Below, piece after piece: positions 10,748 to 20,787 of a stretch of 29,632 nt of DNA. Positions within the stretch are counted from its first letter, which is position 1. Each line of letters begins with the position of its first letter. The position numbers and the translations under genes were made by a program. This DNA is from Protostelium mycophagum (Eukaryota; Evosea; Variosea; Protosteliida; Protosteliaceae). The DNA is taken from contig MZNV01002219.1 in assembly GCA_002081555.1 (NCBI GenBank), positions 1-29,632 of the forward strand. Reading direction: 5' to 3'. The notes beneath the pieces were generated by a model that was given only the letters and a program-made list of their open reading frames with translations, ran no database searches and was not told where the DNA came from.

Positions 10748-13446
10748 TCATGGTGATAGGATTCCGGACGGCGTCCAATTGACCGCGTTCCTCAGCATTG
10801 GAACTTTGTTATTAAAATTGATCTCGATAGTACAAGGACTCTTCTTTACAAATGGCTCTCCGTCGACCTTTGTACATCAGCTTGTCGACAAACCGAGAAA
10901 TTTCATCGAAATTTCTCACCTGTACCGCGAGCAGGCAAGGCTCCTCTGACTCCCTCTGCGGTTGAAATAATATCGCGATGTGACTTCCTTGCGCGATCTT
11001 CATCGGCTTTGCCAAACCGCTCGTCAAAGTGCCCTGAAAAATCAAAAAAAATTCGATTTATTTTCTAGGAATTTTCTAGGAATTTTCCGATCTTTTGGAA
11101 TTTTCGAATTACTTACCATCTCGGCTGCACCTTTGACGCCAACGACCTCGATCAATCCATCGTTGATCAGTTGTTTTCCAAACTACAACTCGTCAAACAT
11201 CGTTGTAGATGTACGTGATTCAGATATCTCACCTCCGTTCCTGTGACATCTCCCCAGAGGTCGTTCCCGCCAGCATAAGAATTCAAATTTAAAATGATCA
11301 CGCCCGTTATGCTGTCTGGTAGAGTCACGATCTCCCCATCGACCTGAAATTTCAATGAAAATTGTTGGAAATTTCAGTGAAAATTGCTGGAAATTTCAAA
11401 TTTTCTGGGATCAAAAACGAAATCACAAGATAAATTTATATTGTACACTCTGTAAAAAAAATTAAATGGATGATATGTGACATGTGTCACAATCTGACAC
11501 ATGTCAGGATGGAGAATCTGAATCCAACCACGACAAATTACGCAAATGCTGCGTTATGGAGGCTTCAGCAGGCCGCAACAAATAAACATTGAAAACAACT
11601 TACCACAAGGTCAATCCAATGATTTAATTTAGGCTCCTTCGCAAAAGCCAATTGAGTACCATAAAATGCGTACCACATTTTATTCACCGTCTACAACGAG
11701 TCAGAAATCATACGAGATGACATGATATGATGTCTCACCTGGCTGGTGAAAAGCTCTGGGTTTTCGTTGCGTTTTCTATGGAAATCTAACGCGATGCTCG
11801 CGTCACTTCCTATACTTAAATAATTCGTCATTAATTTTTGTTCTTCGTCGTCAGCATCCACCAATCTGACCCTCCATCTACAATCCTTCAGAAAAATTCC
11901 GAGAAAACTCAGAGGATTTCGAACAACTGTCGAGATTGACATTCTGCAGATGAATGAAATTCTTCCCATCATTTTGAGAAGTACGAGTCGTATTACAATA
12001 AAACACACCTGTCGACCCTCATACGCTGTGAGTTCTGTACATTGCATAATAGAGATATCACGTCCTCCCCCGCATAACCCCCACCCCATCCCAGAGATCT
12101 CGCCAGATCGTTTCCGGTTCCCAGGGGAAGTATTGACACCTGTCAAGATGTCATTGTGACACGTGACGTCATGATGTTACCATGGGTGGCCTCTTCCATT
12201 TTATTTGGTCGATATCACACAGGACCCACCCCACTGTCCCATCCCCTCCCGCCACTAATATTCGCAGATTCGAGACATTCGCGTATTTCCTCAATCTGCG
12301 AATCTGTCAGTATATTCAACTGAAATTTCTACGAAATTCATAAAGCCCACCCTTGTATGGGTTGTGATTTTGACAAGTCAAACACCTGTCTCCTTCCCAG
12401 TAATTGTGTCAATTTTTTATAAATATAATGACCTCTCTGTCCTCCACTCTTCGGATTCACAAACACGATTAACGGCCTTCCCTCCTTGTAATTTTCAGCG
12501 AAATTTCAGGCGTATTCAGTGCATGAGAAGCCGCAATAAAATTAAAATCATTAAATGAAGGATTTGTCACCTTGGATACACCGTGTATCAGTTCCAGGAA
12601 CGGGGGGTTGCACAAAAAGGCGGGATTTTTCGAGAGTATTTTTGGCGATCTGGCACAGCTCGGATGGCTCTGAATTTTCTTGGAATCTTCTATCTACAAC
12701 GAGACTTACCGAGACGGAGCAACGCACGCAGCGCGCTTCGATTGTAGAGAAGATCATGTTCTTTGTACAAATTCTACACTTTGAAGTCATGGATGTCACT
12801 TTCATCTCCCGCCATTCGTGTCTGTTCAAAATTTGAATGTTATAACGGTCAAGCTAACCGAAAAAAATTCGCGAGCACCACAGGAACCTTTTTGAAAAAG
12901 TAAATCACAATCTACAATCAGACAATCCCAGATACATTTTTGTGCTGCGGCTCTGCCGCTGTCAAGAATAAGCATAACTCTTCTACAACGAGACACCTCA
13001 ATTGTCTAAAGATAATCCTTCTTATCTTTGAATTGCGGCTCTGCCGCACTGCTCCTCAAACTCCACCAGATTTATTTCCGCGAAAGATCTCATCTACAAC
13101 GAGACACACCTCAATAATTCCTCGAGAGGCACATCTCTATCCATATCGTCCTCAGAACCATAATCGTGTGCTGATTCTGAAGAGGATACCGAGGAATTGT
13201 CGCTCTCGTCCCCCGAAAAGCTCAACCTGCGGGCGGCCTCTGGTGTGAGAGGCTCTTTGATTTCACCCGAGAAAGACCTCTATATTTAGATTTTATTTGT
13301 ATCTTATTTTTGGTGAATTTCGAAGAAAAAGAATCTAAAAATAGAACTAGAATTCACCTCGCACGTCTGTGTTCAACGGGATGACCTCTTGAGAGTGAAT
13401 TTTCTGCTTACATTGAGACAAATATTGTCGAATTTACATCTGCCAT
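10748..13446 (-). CDS. Diacylglycerol kinase
   Basis: Thirteen exons, read from the right: 13412-13446, 13110-13277, 12710-12821, 12571-12669, 12351-12484, 12181-12295, 12009-12139, 11739-11877, 11604-11690, 11233-11343, 11117-11182, 10920-11033, 10748-10867. They total 476 residues. An acidic/Ser N-terminus is followed by one C1-like finger (HEWREM, CRIC, CVRC, HPSC, about 68-118). The catalytic domain has [12 protein letters not shown], the ATP-binding [10 protein letters not shown] (about 198-210) and [19 protein letters not shown]. The accessory domain has [40 protein letters not shown] and [11 protein letters not shown]. The enzyme phosphorylates diacylglycerol to phosphatidic acid at membranes, ending DAG signalling. 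The first exon codes only 11 residues. The 288-nt intron 12822-13109 carries two GC palindromes and two CTCGTTGTAGA copies. Confidence 0.9.
11478..11506. repeat. Perfect 12-bp inverted repeat in DGK intron
   Basis: TGACATGTGTCA, a 5-nt spacer (CAATC), then its exact reverse complement TGACACATGTCA. It sits inside the 260-nt diacylglycerol kinase intron 11344-11603. Confidence 0.9.
12947..12959. repeat. GC palindrome GCGGC-TCT-GCCGC in DGK intron
   Basis: Perfect 5-bp GC arms around a 3-nt centre, inside intron 12822-13109 of the diacylglycerol kinase gene. It is about 90 bp from a second copy. Confidence 0.9.
13035..13047. repeat. GC palindrome GCGGC-TCT-GCCGC, second copy in DGK intron
   Basis: Identical 13-mer to the copy at 12947, in the same intron. 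Confidence 0.9.
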
Positions 13447-14360
13447 TAAGAACCTCTTTAGAATTGGTTTGCCAATAGATGTACAAAACGGAGTAACAAA
13501 AGTAGCGAAAGTTACCGTTTAAATTATATTCTGGGGAAGTCGCCAGAAGTGGGATACCAAGCGTGGGACAGGACATCACATTAGCTATTGTCTTTCAGAT
13601 CATCAACTTTTGTGAAAATTTACTTATTGTGGCGGGTCTCTCTGGGATTGTCATCGACGAAGTGAACCATTGTCCAATCTGGAATATGATGAGTTCAACC
13701 CAGAATGGAGATCAAAAACCTTTTCGACACCATCCCTGAATGAATTAGTGGCTCTTTGGTCACTCGCAGCTCTGAAGAGCTGGCGTGGTCGATCGAAAGA
13801 GTGTCGCTCCATTCTGATGTCAATTGTGGTTTTCAATGCACAGGATCTGTAACCGCGCCAGCTGGCGGGACCGTAAGGTCGCGTATGTTCTCGAGATGTT
13901 CCTTCGTTCTTTGCGGTTGTAGAACGTCAGATCAGAAGTGTCGCCTCGAAACACAAAAAATGATGACAACTTTTCCTTGAAAAATAAGGTCCACGTTCAT
14001 GATGATTCGTCGTTGTACATCTATAGTGTTAAAAAATATATTTGAGATTTGGTTTACAAATTTGATGACCCTGCTCATCTCCTAAAGTCACCCACTCCAG
14101 CACGAATTCAGCACTGAGTTATTGACCGCAGATCCCCTGATGATGTCCACATCAGGACAATAGTGGTGAAGGATGAGGTCTGTACAGCCTGGAAATTCAA
14201 GCTCTGCTACAGCAAAGTCAAAGTTAATTTATAAACTTATATCTTTTATTTTCATTCCTAATCATCTTTAGGACATGATGCAGCCTCGTCTCATCCAAAC
14301 TTGGACCTTTGATTATTGGCAAAGTGGAGGTCCATCTTCGTTCTTTCGTTCCGATAGAGA
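13447..14360. other. About 900 bp between genes, no confident gene
   Basis: Lies upstream of the diacylglycerol kinase start and downstream of the TXNL4B stop. Short open stretches exist on the + strand, for example 13664-13852 reading NLEYDEFNPEWRSKTF and, in another frame after a CTTTCAG acceptor, 13606-13745. On the minus strand 13651-13836 is also open. None extends into a phase-consistent model with a known domain. It may hold a small unrecognised gene or a decayed one. Confidence 0.4.
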
Positions 14361-14942
14361 TCATATGTCCATATAAATAAGCTCATACTTGGGTACATGT
14401 GTTGGATCTGTAATTGGGCTTGTGATCATTGATTTCCCTGAAGAACTAAATATTTTTGTCTCATTCAATTGGGATGATAACCTTTCATGGCAGCCCTGAA
14501 AAATGTCTCTACAAGATCGATGAAATCCTGTTTCGTTGTGAAGGCCCCAATCCATTTTGTATTGTCTGGGGTTCTGTCTCCATTGTTAAAATGAAAAAGG
14601 GAAGCTCTTACCCATAGTCACACTTCATATGGTAAGTATTGAAAAAGAAAACAGTCGCCGGTATGAGTGTGATATCAAAATACTCTGTGTATTCAGGAAC
14701 ATTCACCGCCTCAACAGTAAAAATCTGTGCCATCTTTGCGAGTTCAGGCTCTGCCTTTCTCAACTGAATTATCATCAGCCGCTATAATGATCTCCTCCGT
14801 TTACCGTCTCATCCAATCTCATACAGGTCATATCTGTCGATTCTCCAAACCTCAAGACAACCAATTTATCCTCCACATTCAATATAACATCATCTATCTC
14901 ATCTTTCGTGTTTAACTGCTTCAAGAAGCCATATGAAGCCAT
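14361..14942 (-). CDS. TXNL4B: TXNL4B/Dim2-like thioredoxin-fold splicing protein
   Basis: Exons 14805-14942, 14612-14763, 14482-14573 and 14361-14437 give 152 residues, matching the ~149-residue family length. Diagnostic segments are LVVLRFGESTDMTCMRLDE, the EYFDITLIPATVFFFN core, HMKCDYGTPDNTKWIGAF, TKQDFIDLVETFFR and the C-terminal VPKYELIYMDI. The tail PKYELIYxDI separates TXNL4B from the U5 snRNP protein Dim1/TXNL4A. There is no CxxC redox centre, as expected. The protein associates with pre-mRNA splicing factors such as Prp6 and acts in the nucleus. Its start codon lies 130 bp from that of the uL4 gene on the other strand, so a shared promoter is likely. Confidence 0.93.
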
Positions 14943-15072
14943 CGAATTTGATTTTTGCTTTCCGGAACAATAAATTGTGCCGGTAAGATGTCTCATAAGA
15001 ATATCGTGAGAACAGGTTTTTTGGATCGCCCACAACATTGATTCATCCGTCCAGTTAATCAATCCTATTACA

Positions 15073-16432
15073 ATGGTGAGTCTATCCTGTCACACCTACA
15101 CCCAATTTCACTCTCTTTGGCCATCCACCTTCAACCTAACTTCTAAAAAACATCATCAAATCATATGAAAATGAAATCATATGCGATTGGACTTTCATTG
15201 ACCGATGATCAAAAATCTTACATCTGTTAGGCCACAAGACCTTTAGTTACCGTTTACAACGGAGAAAACAAGACATCTCACAGTGTCACCCTCCCCGCCG
15301 TCTTCACTGCCCCCGTGAGACCCGACGTTGTTCAGGATGTCTTCAAGAACTTGAACAAGAACAGACGCCAGCCTTACGCCGTCTCCAGAGAAGCTGGTCA
15401 CCAGACCTCTGCCGAATCATGGGGAACTGGAAGAGCCGTTGCTCGTATTCCCCGTGTTAGCGGTGGTGGTACCCACAGAGCCGGCCAGGGAGCTTTCGGA
15501 AACATGTGCAGAGGTGCGTTTTTTGTAGAAAATAATAAGAAATCAAGCTTATTTGGCGATCAGGTGGAAGAATGTTCGCCCCCACAAAGATCTGGAGAAG
15601 ATGGCACAGACGCCCCCCTCTTAACCAGCGCAGATACGCTCTTACCTCCGCTCTTGCCGGATCTGCCATCCCCGCCCTTGTCCTCGCCAGAGGTCACAGA
15701 GTCGAGAAGATCGCCGAGGTCCCCCTCGTTGTTGATGCCAAGGCCTTCGACAACGTCGAGAAGACCAAGGACGCCATGAAGCTTCTTAAGGCTATCCACG
15801 CCGACGACGACGTCGTCAAGGCCAAGAACTCCAAGTCTGTTCGCTCCGGACACGGAAAGAACAGAAACAGAAGATTCACCGCCAGAAGAGGTCCTCTCCT
15901 TGTCTACAGCACAAACGAGGGCACCAAGCTGTGGAGAGCCTTCAGAAACATTCCCGGAGTTGAGTGCATCAACGTCAACAGATTGAACCTCCTCCAACTC
16001 GCCCCCGGAGGTCACGTTGGACGTTTCTGCATCTGGACCGCCACCGCCTTCGCTTCCCTCGACAAGATCTACGGAACATACAACAAGAAGTCTTCCGCCA
16101 AGAAGAACTACCAGCTCCCCAGACCCCTTGTTGCCAACCCCGACCTTGGCAGACTCATCAACTCCGACGAAGTCCAGGCCGTCCTCAGAGGAAAGAAGGA
16201 CAAGCTCACCACTGTCCACGCCCACAGAAAGAACCCCCTGGTCAACTACAGATTCAGACTGCGCCTCAACCCCTACGCCAAGGCTGCCAAGAAGAACCTC
16301 AAGAACGTTGTCTCCCACCCCAAGCCCGCAAGAAAGTCCGCCGAGCGCAAGGCCGTCTACAAGAAGAACGCCGCCTTCACCAAGGCCCTCACTGCTCACC
16401 TCAGAGGACCCGCTCCCGCCAAGCAGGAGTAA
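15073..16432 (+). CDS. RPL4: 60S ribosomal protein L4 (uL4)
   Basis: Exons 15073-15075 (the ATG alone), 15231-15513 and 15564-16432 give 384 residues. Sequence landmarks of eukaryotic uL4 are clear: [66 protein letters not shown], the RRGPLLVY strand, [14 protein letters not shown] and the basic eukaryotic C-terminal extension. It sits in the large subunit with a loop lining the exit tunnel. The intron directly after the ATG is typical of ribosomal protein genes and often carries promoter-proximal signals. Codons are strongly biased to C/G endings (AAG, CTC, GCC, AAC), unlike neighbours, which fits very high expression and leaves a long open frame on the opposite strand. Confidence 0.97.
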
Positions 16433-16725
16433 ATTCCATGTAATACGGAATCGATTCGAGACGGATGAATACACGCTATTCTTAATTTGTACTTGGAATT
16501 TTGAATATTTATCATTGATGTTTTCTCGAGAAGTATGATGCAGAATTTGTGAGCTGGTACTCGAAGACAACGCAGCTTTCAGGGATGGTGCTACTTCTTA
16601 CACGCACGATTTCACAATCCGTTGCTACTCTTCATTATATGGTAAATGCTTCCCTCATTTTTATTTATTTATGAGCACCTCTTGATGGAGGACAGAGCTA
16701 ATCGAAATGTATACAAGGTCATCTA

Positions 16726-19036
16726 TCATCCAGCATATTTGGACTTGGCTCTGATTCTTGCTCCGAATGCGTATAAGACAAATGGTATTGGGATCATAGC
16801 AATTGAGATGAATCCCAGGGTGCTGCTAGCCCACCCCACCCCCAGGTTTTTGTACATTGCTCCCGCGAACAGTGGGAAACCTGTGACATCTCAGAGAGAT
16901 GTCACACCAGATCTTCTTACCTCCTCCAAATGCGCTTCTGATGAAATCATTGCCAGCGAGCACAGAAGCAGCTTTTGAGGGGTAAGCATCGGGTAAATAG
17001 TTCAAGGCTCCCATGAACAACAAGAAGGTTCCGACTCCAAAGAAGGCTGTGACACGTTAGATGTCGTACTAACGTCGAAATGACAGAGTTTAAAGGAGTC
17101 AGGAGAACGTGTACCTGTTCCGACAAGGGGGACAATCCAATGGATGTCTGGTCTTGAGGTCCAACCAAACAGAAATAGACAAATGGGGAAGCAAAAGGCC
17201 GCCACGAAGGCTGGAGGTAACCTCTGCTCCGGCAGAATAGTCCCTTTCTATTGGAATATTCAGAATCTATTTTTAGAACTTTTGACCCTACAGACCAAAG
17301 ATTGAATTGGGATACAACTCACCTCTCCACCATTTTCAGGGGCCTCGGAGTCGAATTTTGGTTCCAGTACAAAATAAAGGTAGAGGAACAGCCCGACCAA
17401 TCCGATCAAAGTTCCCACCAAAATTCCAAGAAAAGCTAAGCCTTCAATACCCAAGGAGAAACCGTAGATCTCCATGAAGACGATGGGAAAACTCTCGAAC
17501 CAGATGTACAATATTCCGTAAACAAGTGCCACGTACAGATTGAGGAAGAAGACGATGGGTTCTAAAAATGACAATAGAAAGGGGAAGATTAAAACCATGT
17601 GAATGACCTGATGACGTCAGTGTACTACGGAAATTGGCGGGAAATCACCTGGCTGGGTGTCATCTGCTCCGTCATGATATCACCCTCAGATTTATAATTC
17701 GGGTTACCCGTGAGTTTTCGCAGGCGTCTCGCCTTCCTGGACAGTATGGTCTTGAAAATGTCATTGAAATTCCATTGAAATCTCAGCAAGAAATACCTGA
17801 GAGTTGGTCTCCGGCATGCAGAAGATTAGAAAGATGAGAGTTCCGCCGCTGAGCCACAACAACTCATAGAAAGTCCACCTCCATCCCTCATATTGCGCGG
17901 CAAAACCACCTGCCAGGGGTCAGATTTTTTCTTCGAAATTTCTGCATGGAGAAACGCACCCACGACGGGACCCAGTACAGGCCCACAAGATGCTGCGGCA
18001 CCCCAGACACCAATGGAATAGGCCCTCTTCTTGGGAGTGTATATGTCGTTCATTGACGCGCCACCCGTGCCAAGAGATGGTGATCCGATGAACCCTGCAG
18101 CAAATCGTAGAGGTAAAAGCGCACCAAGCGCGTTGACTTGGGAAGTGGGAACCTGAACGAGTCAGGTTCTAATACTTTTCGGATAAGAGAATGTGAAGGT
18201 GTCTACTTGTATGATGACAAAGAGGGCGAGGGTGATGATGTATATTGGCATTCTGCCGATTGCGGGGATTTCTGAGAGGGGGGCCCAAATCATTGGGCCA
18301 AATGCGTAGCCGATCACGAACAATGTCAATCCCAAGACGGCATCGACCTGAAGAACTTCAATCGCATCCTTTCCAATGCCCCATGATGCAGTTCTGACCA
18401 AAAGTGCAAGAGGACGAGAGGATTACCTCATTGATCTGATATTCCTTCACGATGTCTTGGATTCCTTGTGTATAAATGGATGAGCCGATGTAGATCGCAA
18501 ATGTGAGAAGGCAGATCTGGAACGTGACAAAGCACTGACTCCTTTAATCATCACTCACAAACGTTGACCTACCTTCTTTGATGTGGACCAATTCTGTGGA
18601 TTCTGTGGATCGTCTTCACCATCCCAAGTAACAAAGTATGGATCATCCTCTAATAATGGCTTTTTGCCAGATTCTTCATCGACTTGGTCTCTATAGTCTT
18701 CATCTACCTCCCCTCTGTCTCTCTAAAGGACATAAGTTAAAGGTCATATGTTGTGACTGACCTTCTCTTGCTTTTCCTTCTCCATCTTTTCTTTCTCTTT
18801 TGCTTCCTTCTCCATCTTTTGTTGTTTCTGTCGGTGCTTCTCCTCGATCATGGAATCATCTACAGGTGACAGACCTCTCTGAGCACGATCTTCTTCAGGA
18901 TAAAGAAGCATCTGATTGCGAGTGATCACTCTCAAAGCCTAGAACGGTATTACAAAAAATGAGAACACATGAGCGCAATCCGCATTACCTGACCAACAAA
19001 AGTCTCTCTGAATAAAACTTCTCCATAATAATCCAT
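16726..19036 (-). CDS. MFS transporter, DHA1 (Tpo1/Flr1-like) drug or polyamine exporter
   Basis: Twelve exons from 18989-19036 (MDYYGEVLFRETF) to 16726-16880 join in exact phase to 570 residues: 18989-19036, 18762-18938, 18573-18722, 18427-18516, 18207-18347, 17960-18152, 17797-17909, 17649-17750, 17323-17607, 17115-17247, 16921-17046, 16726-16880. A charged cytosolic N-terminus contains a Lys/Glu coil and the DHA1 signature DPQNPQNWSTSKK. Membrane segments carry AIYIGSSIYTQG, GYAFGPMIWAPLSEI, RFAAGFIGSPSLGTGGASMND, GPVLGPVVGGF, GWRWTFYELLWLSG, PETNS...RKARRLRKLTGN, LVYGILYIWFESFP, FGWTSRPDIHWIVP, YLPDAYPSKAASVLAGNDFIRS and FPLFAGAMYKNLGVGWASS. These are the conserved blocks of fungal proton antiporters of the plasma membrane. 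The exact substrate cannot be read from sequence. Confidence 0.92.
16883..16905. repeat. Perfect intron hairpin
   Basis: Arms GTGACATCTC and GAGATGTCAC flank an AGA loop. The stem takes up more than half of the 40-nt last intron of the MFS gene (16881-16920). Confidence 0.9.
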
Positions 19037-19817
19037 ATGATTTTATCGTATTCGTATCGTGCGTGTGTGTGATGTTGCGTCCGTGATCTCGTTATGACCT
19101 GATGTGACCTGTCTGACAGCAGGATCTTCGGGAAATTTCAGACATCTGGTCAGGCCTCCCGGAATACCTGATAACGTCTTTGCGGTAGTTACCGGAGGAC
19201 TTTCGGAGGTCGGTGAAAGTCTATCATTTCGGGGATTAGGTATCTGTCAAAGTAAATCTATCCCAGAATTGAAGTTGGGTGGATCACGCCACTACCGGGA
19301 GTTGTTTATAGGTTGGAAAAGTTATAGAAGTGCTTTGTCGCAACGTTGTACAAAAATCTCACATTACTCGTAAGACAAAAAACTATGTGGTGGACTATAA
19401 ACTTGGATACGTAGATTGTGAGATTAAGGTATTATATGTCTTTAGTGAGGAATTGATTAATAAATATGCATATAAGCGCGGCTAGTCCGTACTGCAGCAC
19501 GTCGAGAGTGCATGCTGCACCTTGCAGGTGATGAACAACGTCCAGCCATAAATTAATCAGTTGATTTCGTGGAATGAACACGTAGACTGCCGACAGTACA
19601 ACCGTCATCGCATTCAATACTTGATTTTATCAATAATCTTTCCTGCAATAAAATAATATAGAGTGTCTTCTTTGACTCACCAGCTTAAAATATGCCTGAT
19701 CAATCTCATCATAATTAATAACAAAAAAATCAAGAATTTTTGGTCATTGAATGGAGGTTAAGAGGTCAAATGTATGAGCTGATTATTAATCATCGACATC
19801 TCATTTTTTTAATTCGC
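19037..19817. other. Intergenic ~780 bp, no confident gene
   Basis: Lies between the MFS start and the SNARE stop. An open frame on the minus strand at 19432-19617 codes about 60 hydrophobic residues (AVYVFIPRNQLINLWLDVV, ALICIFINQFL) that look membrane-spanning. No upstream exon joins it in phase: the candidate exon ending at about 19678 (YDEIDQAYFKL) is out of frame with it. A + strand open frame at 19104-19373 has no recognisable domain. Confidence 0.4.
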
Positions 19818-20634
19818 TCATAGTGTCTCATCCTTCTTTGACATGCGGATGGCAATGTTGAATAATATATATACGACGAGAAATACGACCACCAAGATTC
19901 CTACAAGACGAAACATCTGCCTCCAGCCACCAGTAGCTTGCATGTCTGTAAATCTTCCAAAAGTGTTTGAAAAGAGTCCTTGTATGCCACCAGCGGTTTG
20001 ATTCTGATTTGTAATTGAGTCGATTCATAAATAATGTTTTGAACTCACCATATCGTCAAGATATCGTTGTGATGTATCAAGATCATCCCTCATACTGATG
20101 GATATATCTCTGATTTTGGCCGAAGTCGCAGCTAACATCTCTAAATCCTGATCATTTTGTTGTTCTATCAGCTCTTCATTTTCAACTTGTGATAAATCCG
20201 GATTTCTTGTAGGAAGTCCTAAAAGAGATCTATTCTCTCTGTTTGTTCCACGGCCTGTTCCTTTGTTTCGCATGGCTGATGTGTCATGAAACAAAAAGAA
20301 TTTTACCTCTACAACGAAAATCAGCATTGTATATAAAGAATAATTTTCTTTTCCAGTGAGACTCACCATATTCTTTAAATGAAGAATTGGATATTGACTC
20401 ACCAACCCTGGCGTTCTGAGCGTGTTCCTGTGGACCTCGTAGGTAATTATTTTGAAACCGCAGCATCGAATTGCAAATTAAGTCTCGCAGCCGTAACGTG
20501 TTCTTGATGTTAAATAAACCCTCCAGTTGGACCTGACTATTTAAATTTCGAATTTGAAACCGTTGTATACCATGCACCTCTCCCATCACCGCATCTACAT
20601 CTGTTGGCCACCTGGAATACCCCATGGCACGCAT
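19818..20634 (-). CDS. Qc-type SNARE with C-terminal membrane anchor
   Basis: Exons 20403-20634, 20049-20275 and 19818-20003 give 214 residues. The SNARE heptad region is NEELIEQQNDQDLEMLAATSAKIRDISISMRDDLDTSQRYLDDM (about 110-155) plus its C-terminal half. The central layer residue appears to be Gln or Asp in a Q-SNARE pattern. A transmembrane segment follows (LVGILVVVFLVVYILFNIAI, about 184-204) with a short lumenal tail. This layout fits Bet1/syntaxin-8-like Qc-SNAREs acting in ER-Golgi or endosomal fusion. An alternative start at 20273 (MRNKGTGRGTN) would give 136 residues, closer to Bet1. The upstream exon joins in phase, so the longer form is preferred. The intron 20276-20402 contains a CGTTGTAGA copy. 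Confidence 0.75.
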
Positions 20635-20787
20635 GGAAACACTATTCAAAGACTACTATATTCTTGGCCATGTCTGTTGTTTTCTACACCGAGTTTCGCG
20701 GGTGTCGACGTGAATCTCCCACAGATAAAGATGACATAAAGAGGCTGAATTTTGGGATTTATTTCGTTCAGAATCACGAATCGTTTA

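Noticed and set aside
12947-13103. CRISPR-like spacing of palindromes and CTCGTTGTAGA copies
   Set aside because: Only two palindromes and irregular spacing in a eukaryotic intron; it does not form an array.
12940-13248. + strand frame overlapping the DGK N-terminal exon
   Set aside because: The minus strand gives an in-phase exon joining the DGK C1 domain; the + frame crosses palindrome repeats and has no homology signal.
15560-16570. 336-codon open frame on the minus strand opposite uL4
   Set aside because: It mirrors the uL4 exon. The strong C/G third-position bias of that gene removes stops from the antisense frame, giving a Ser/Gly/Val-rich low-complexity sequence with no domain.
20049-20273. 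SNARE start at 20273 as the only start
   Set aside because: The upstream exon 20403-20634 joins in phase through a canonical GTGAGT...CAG intron, so the longer form was preferred; the short form remains possible.
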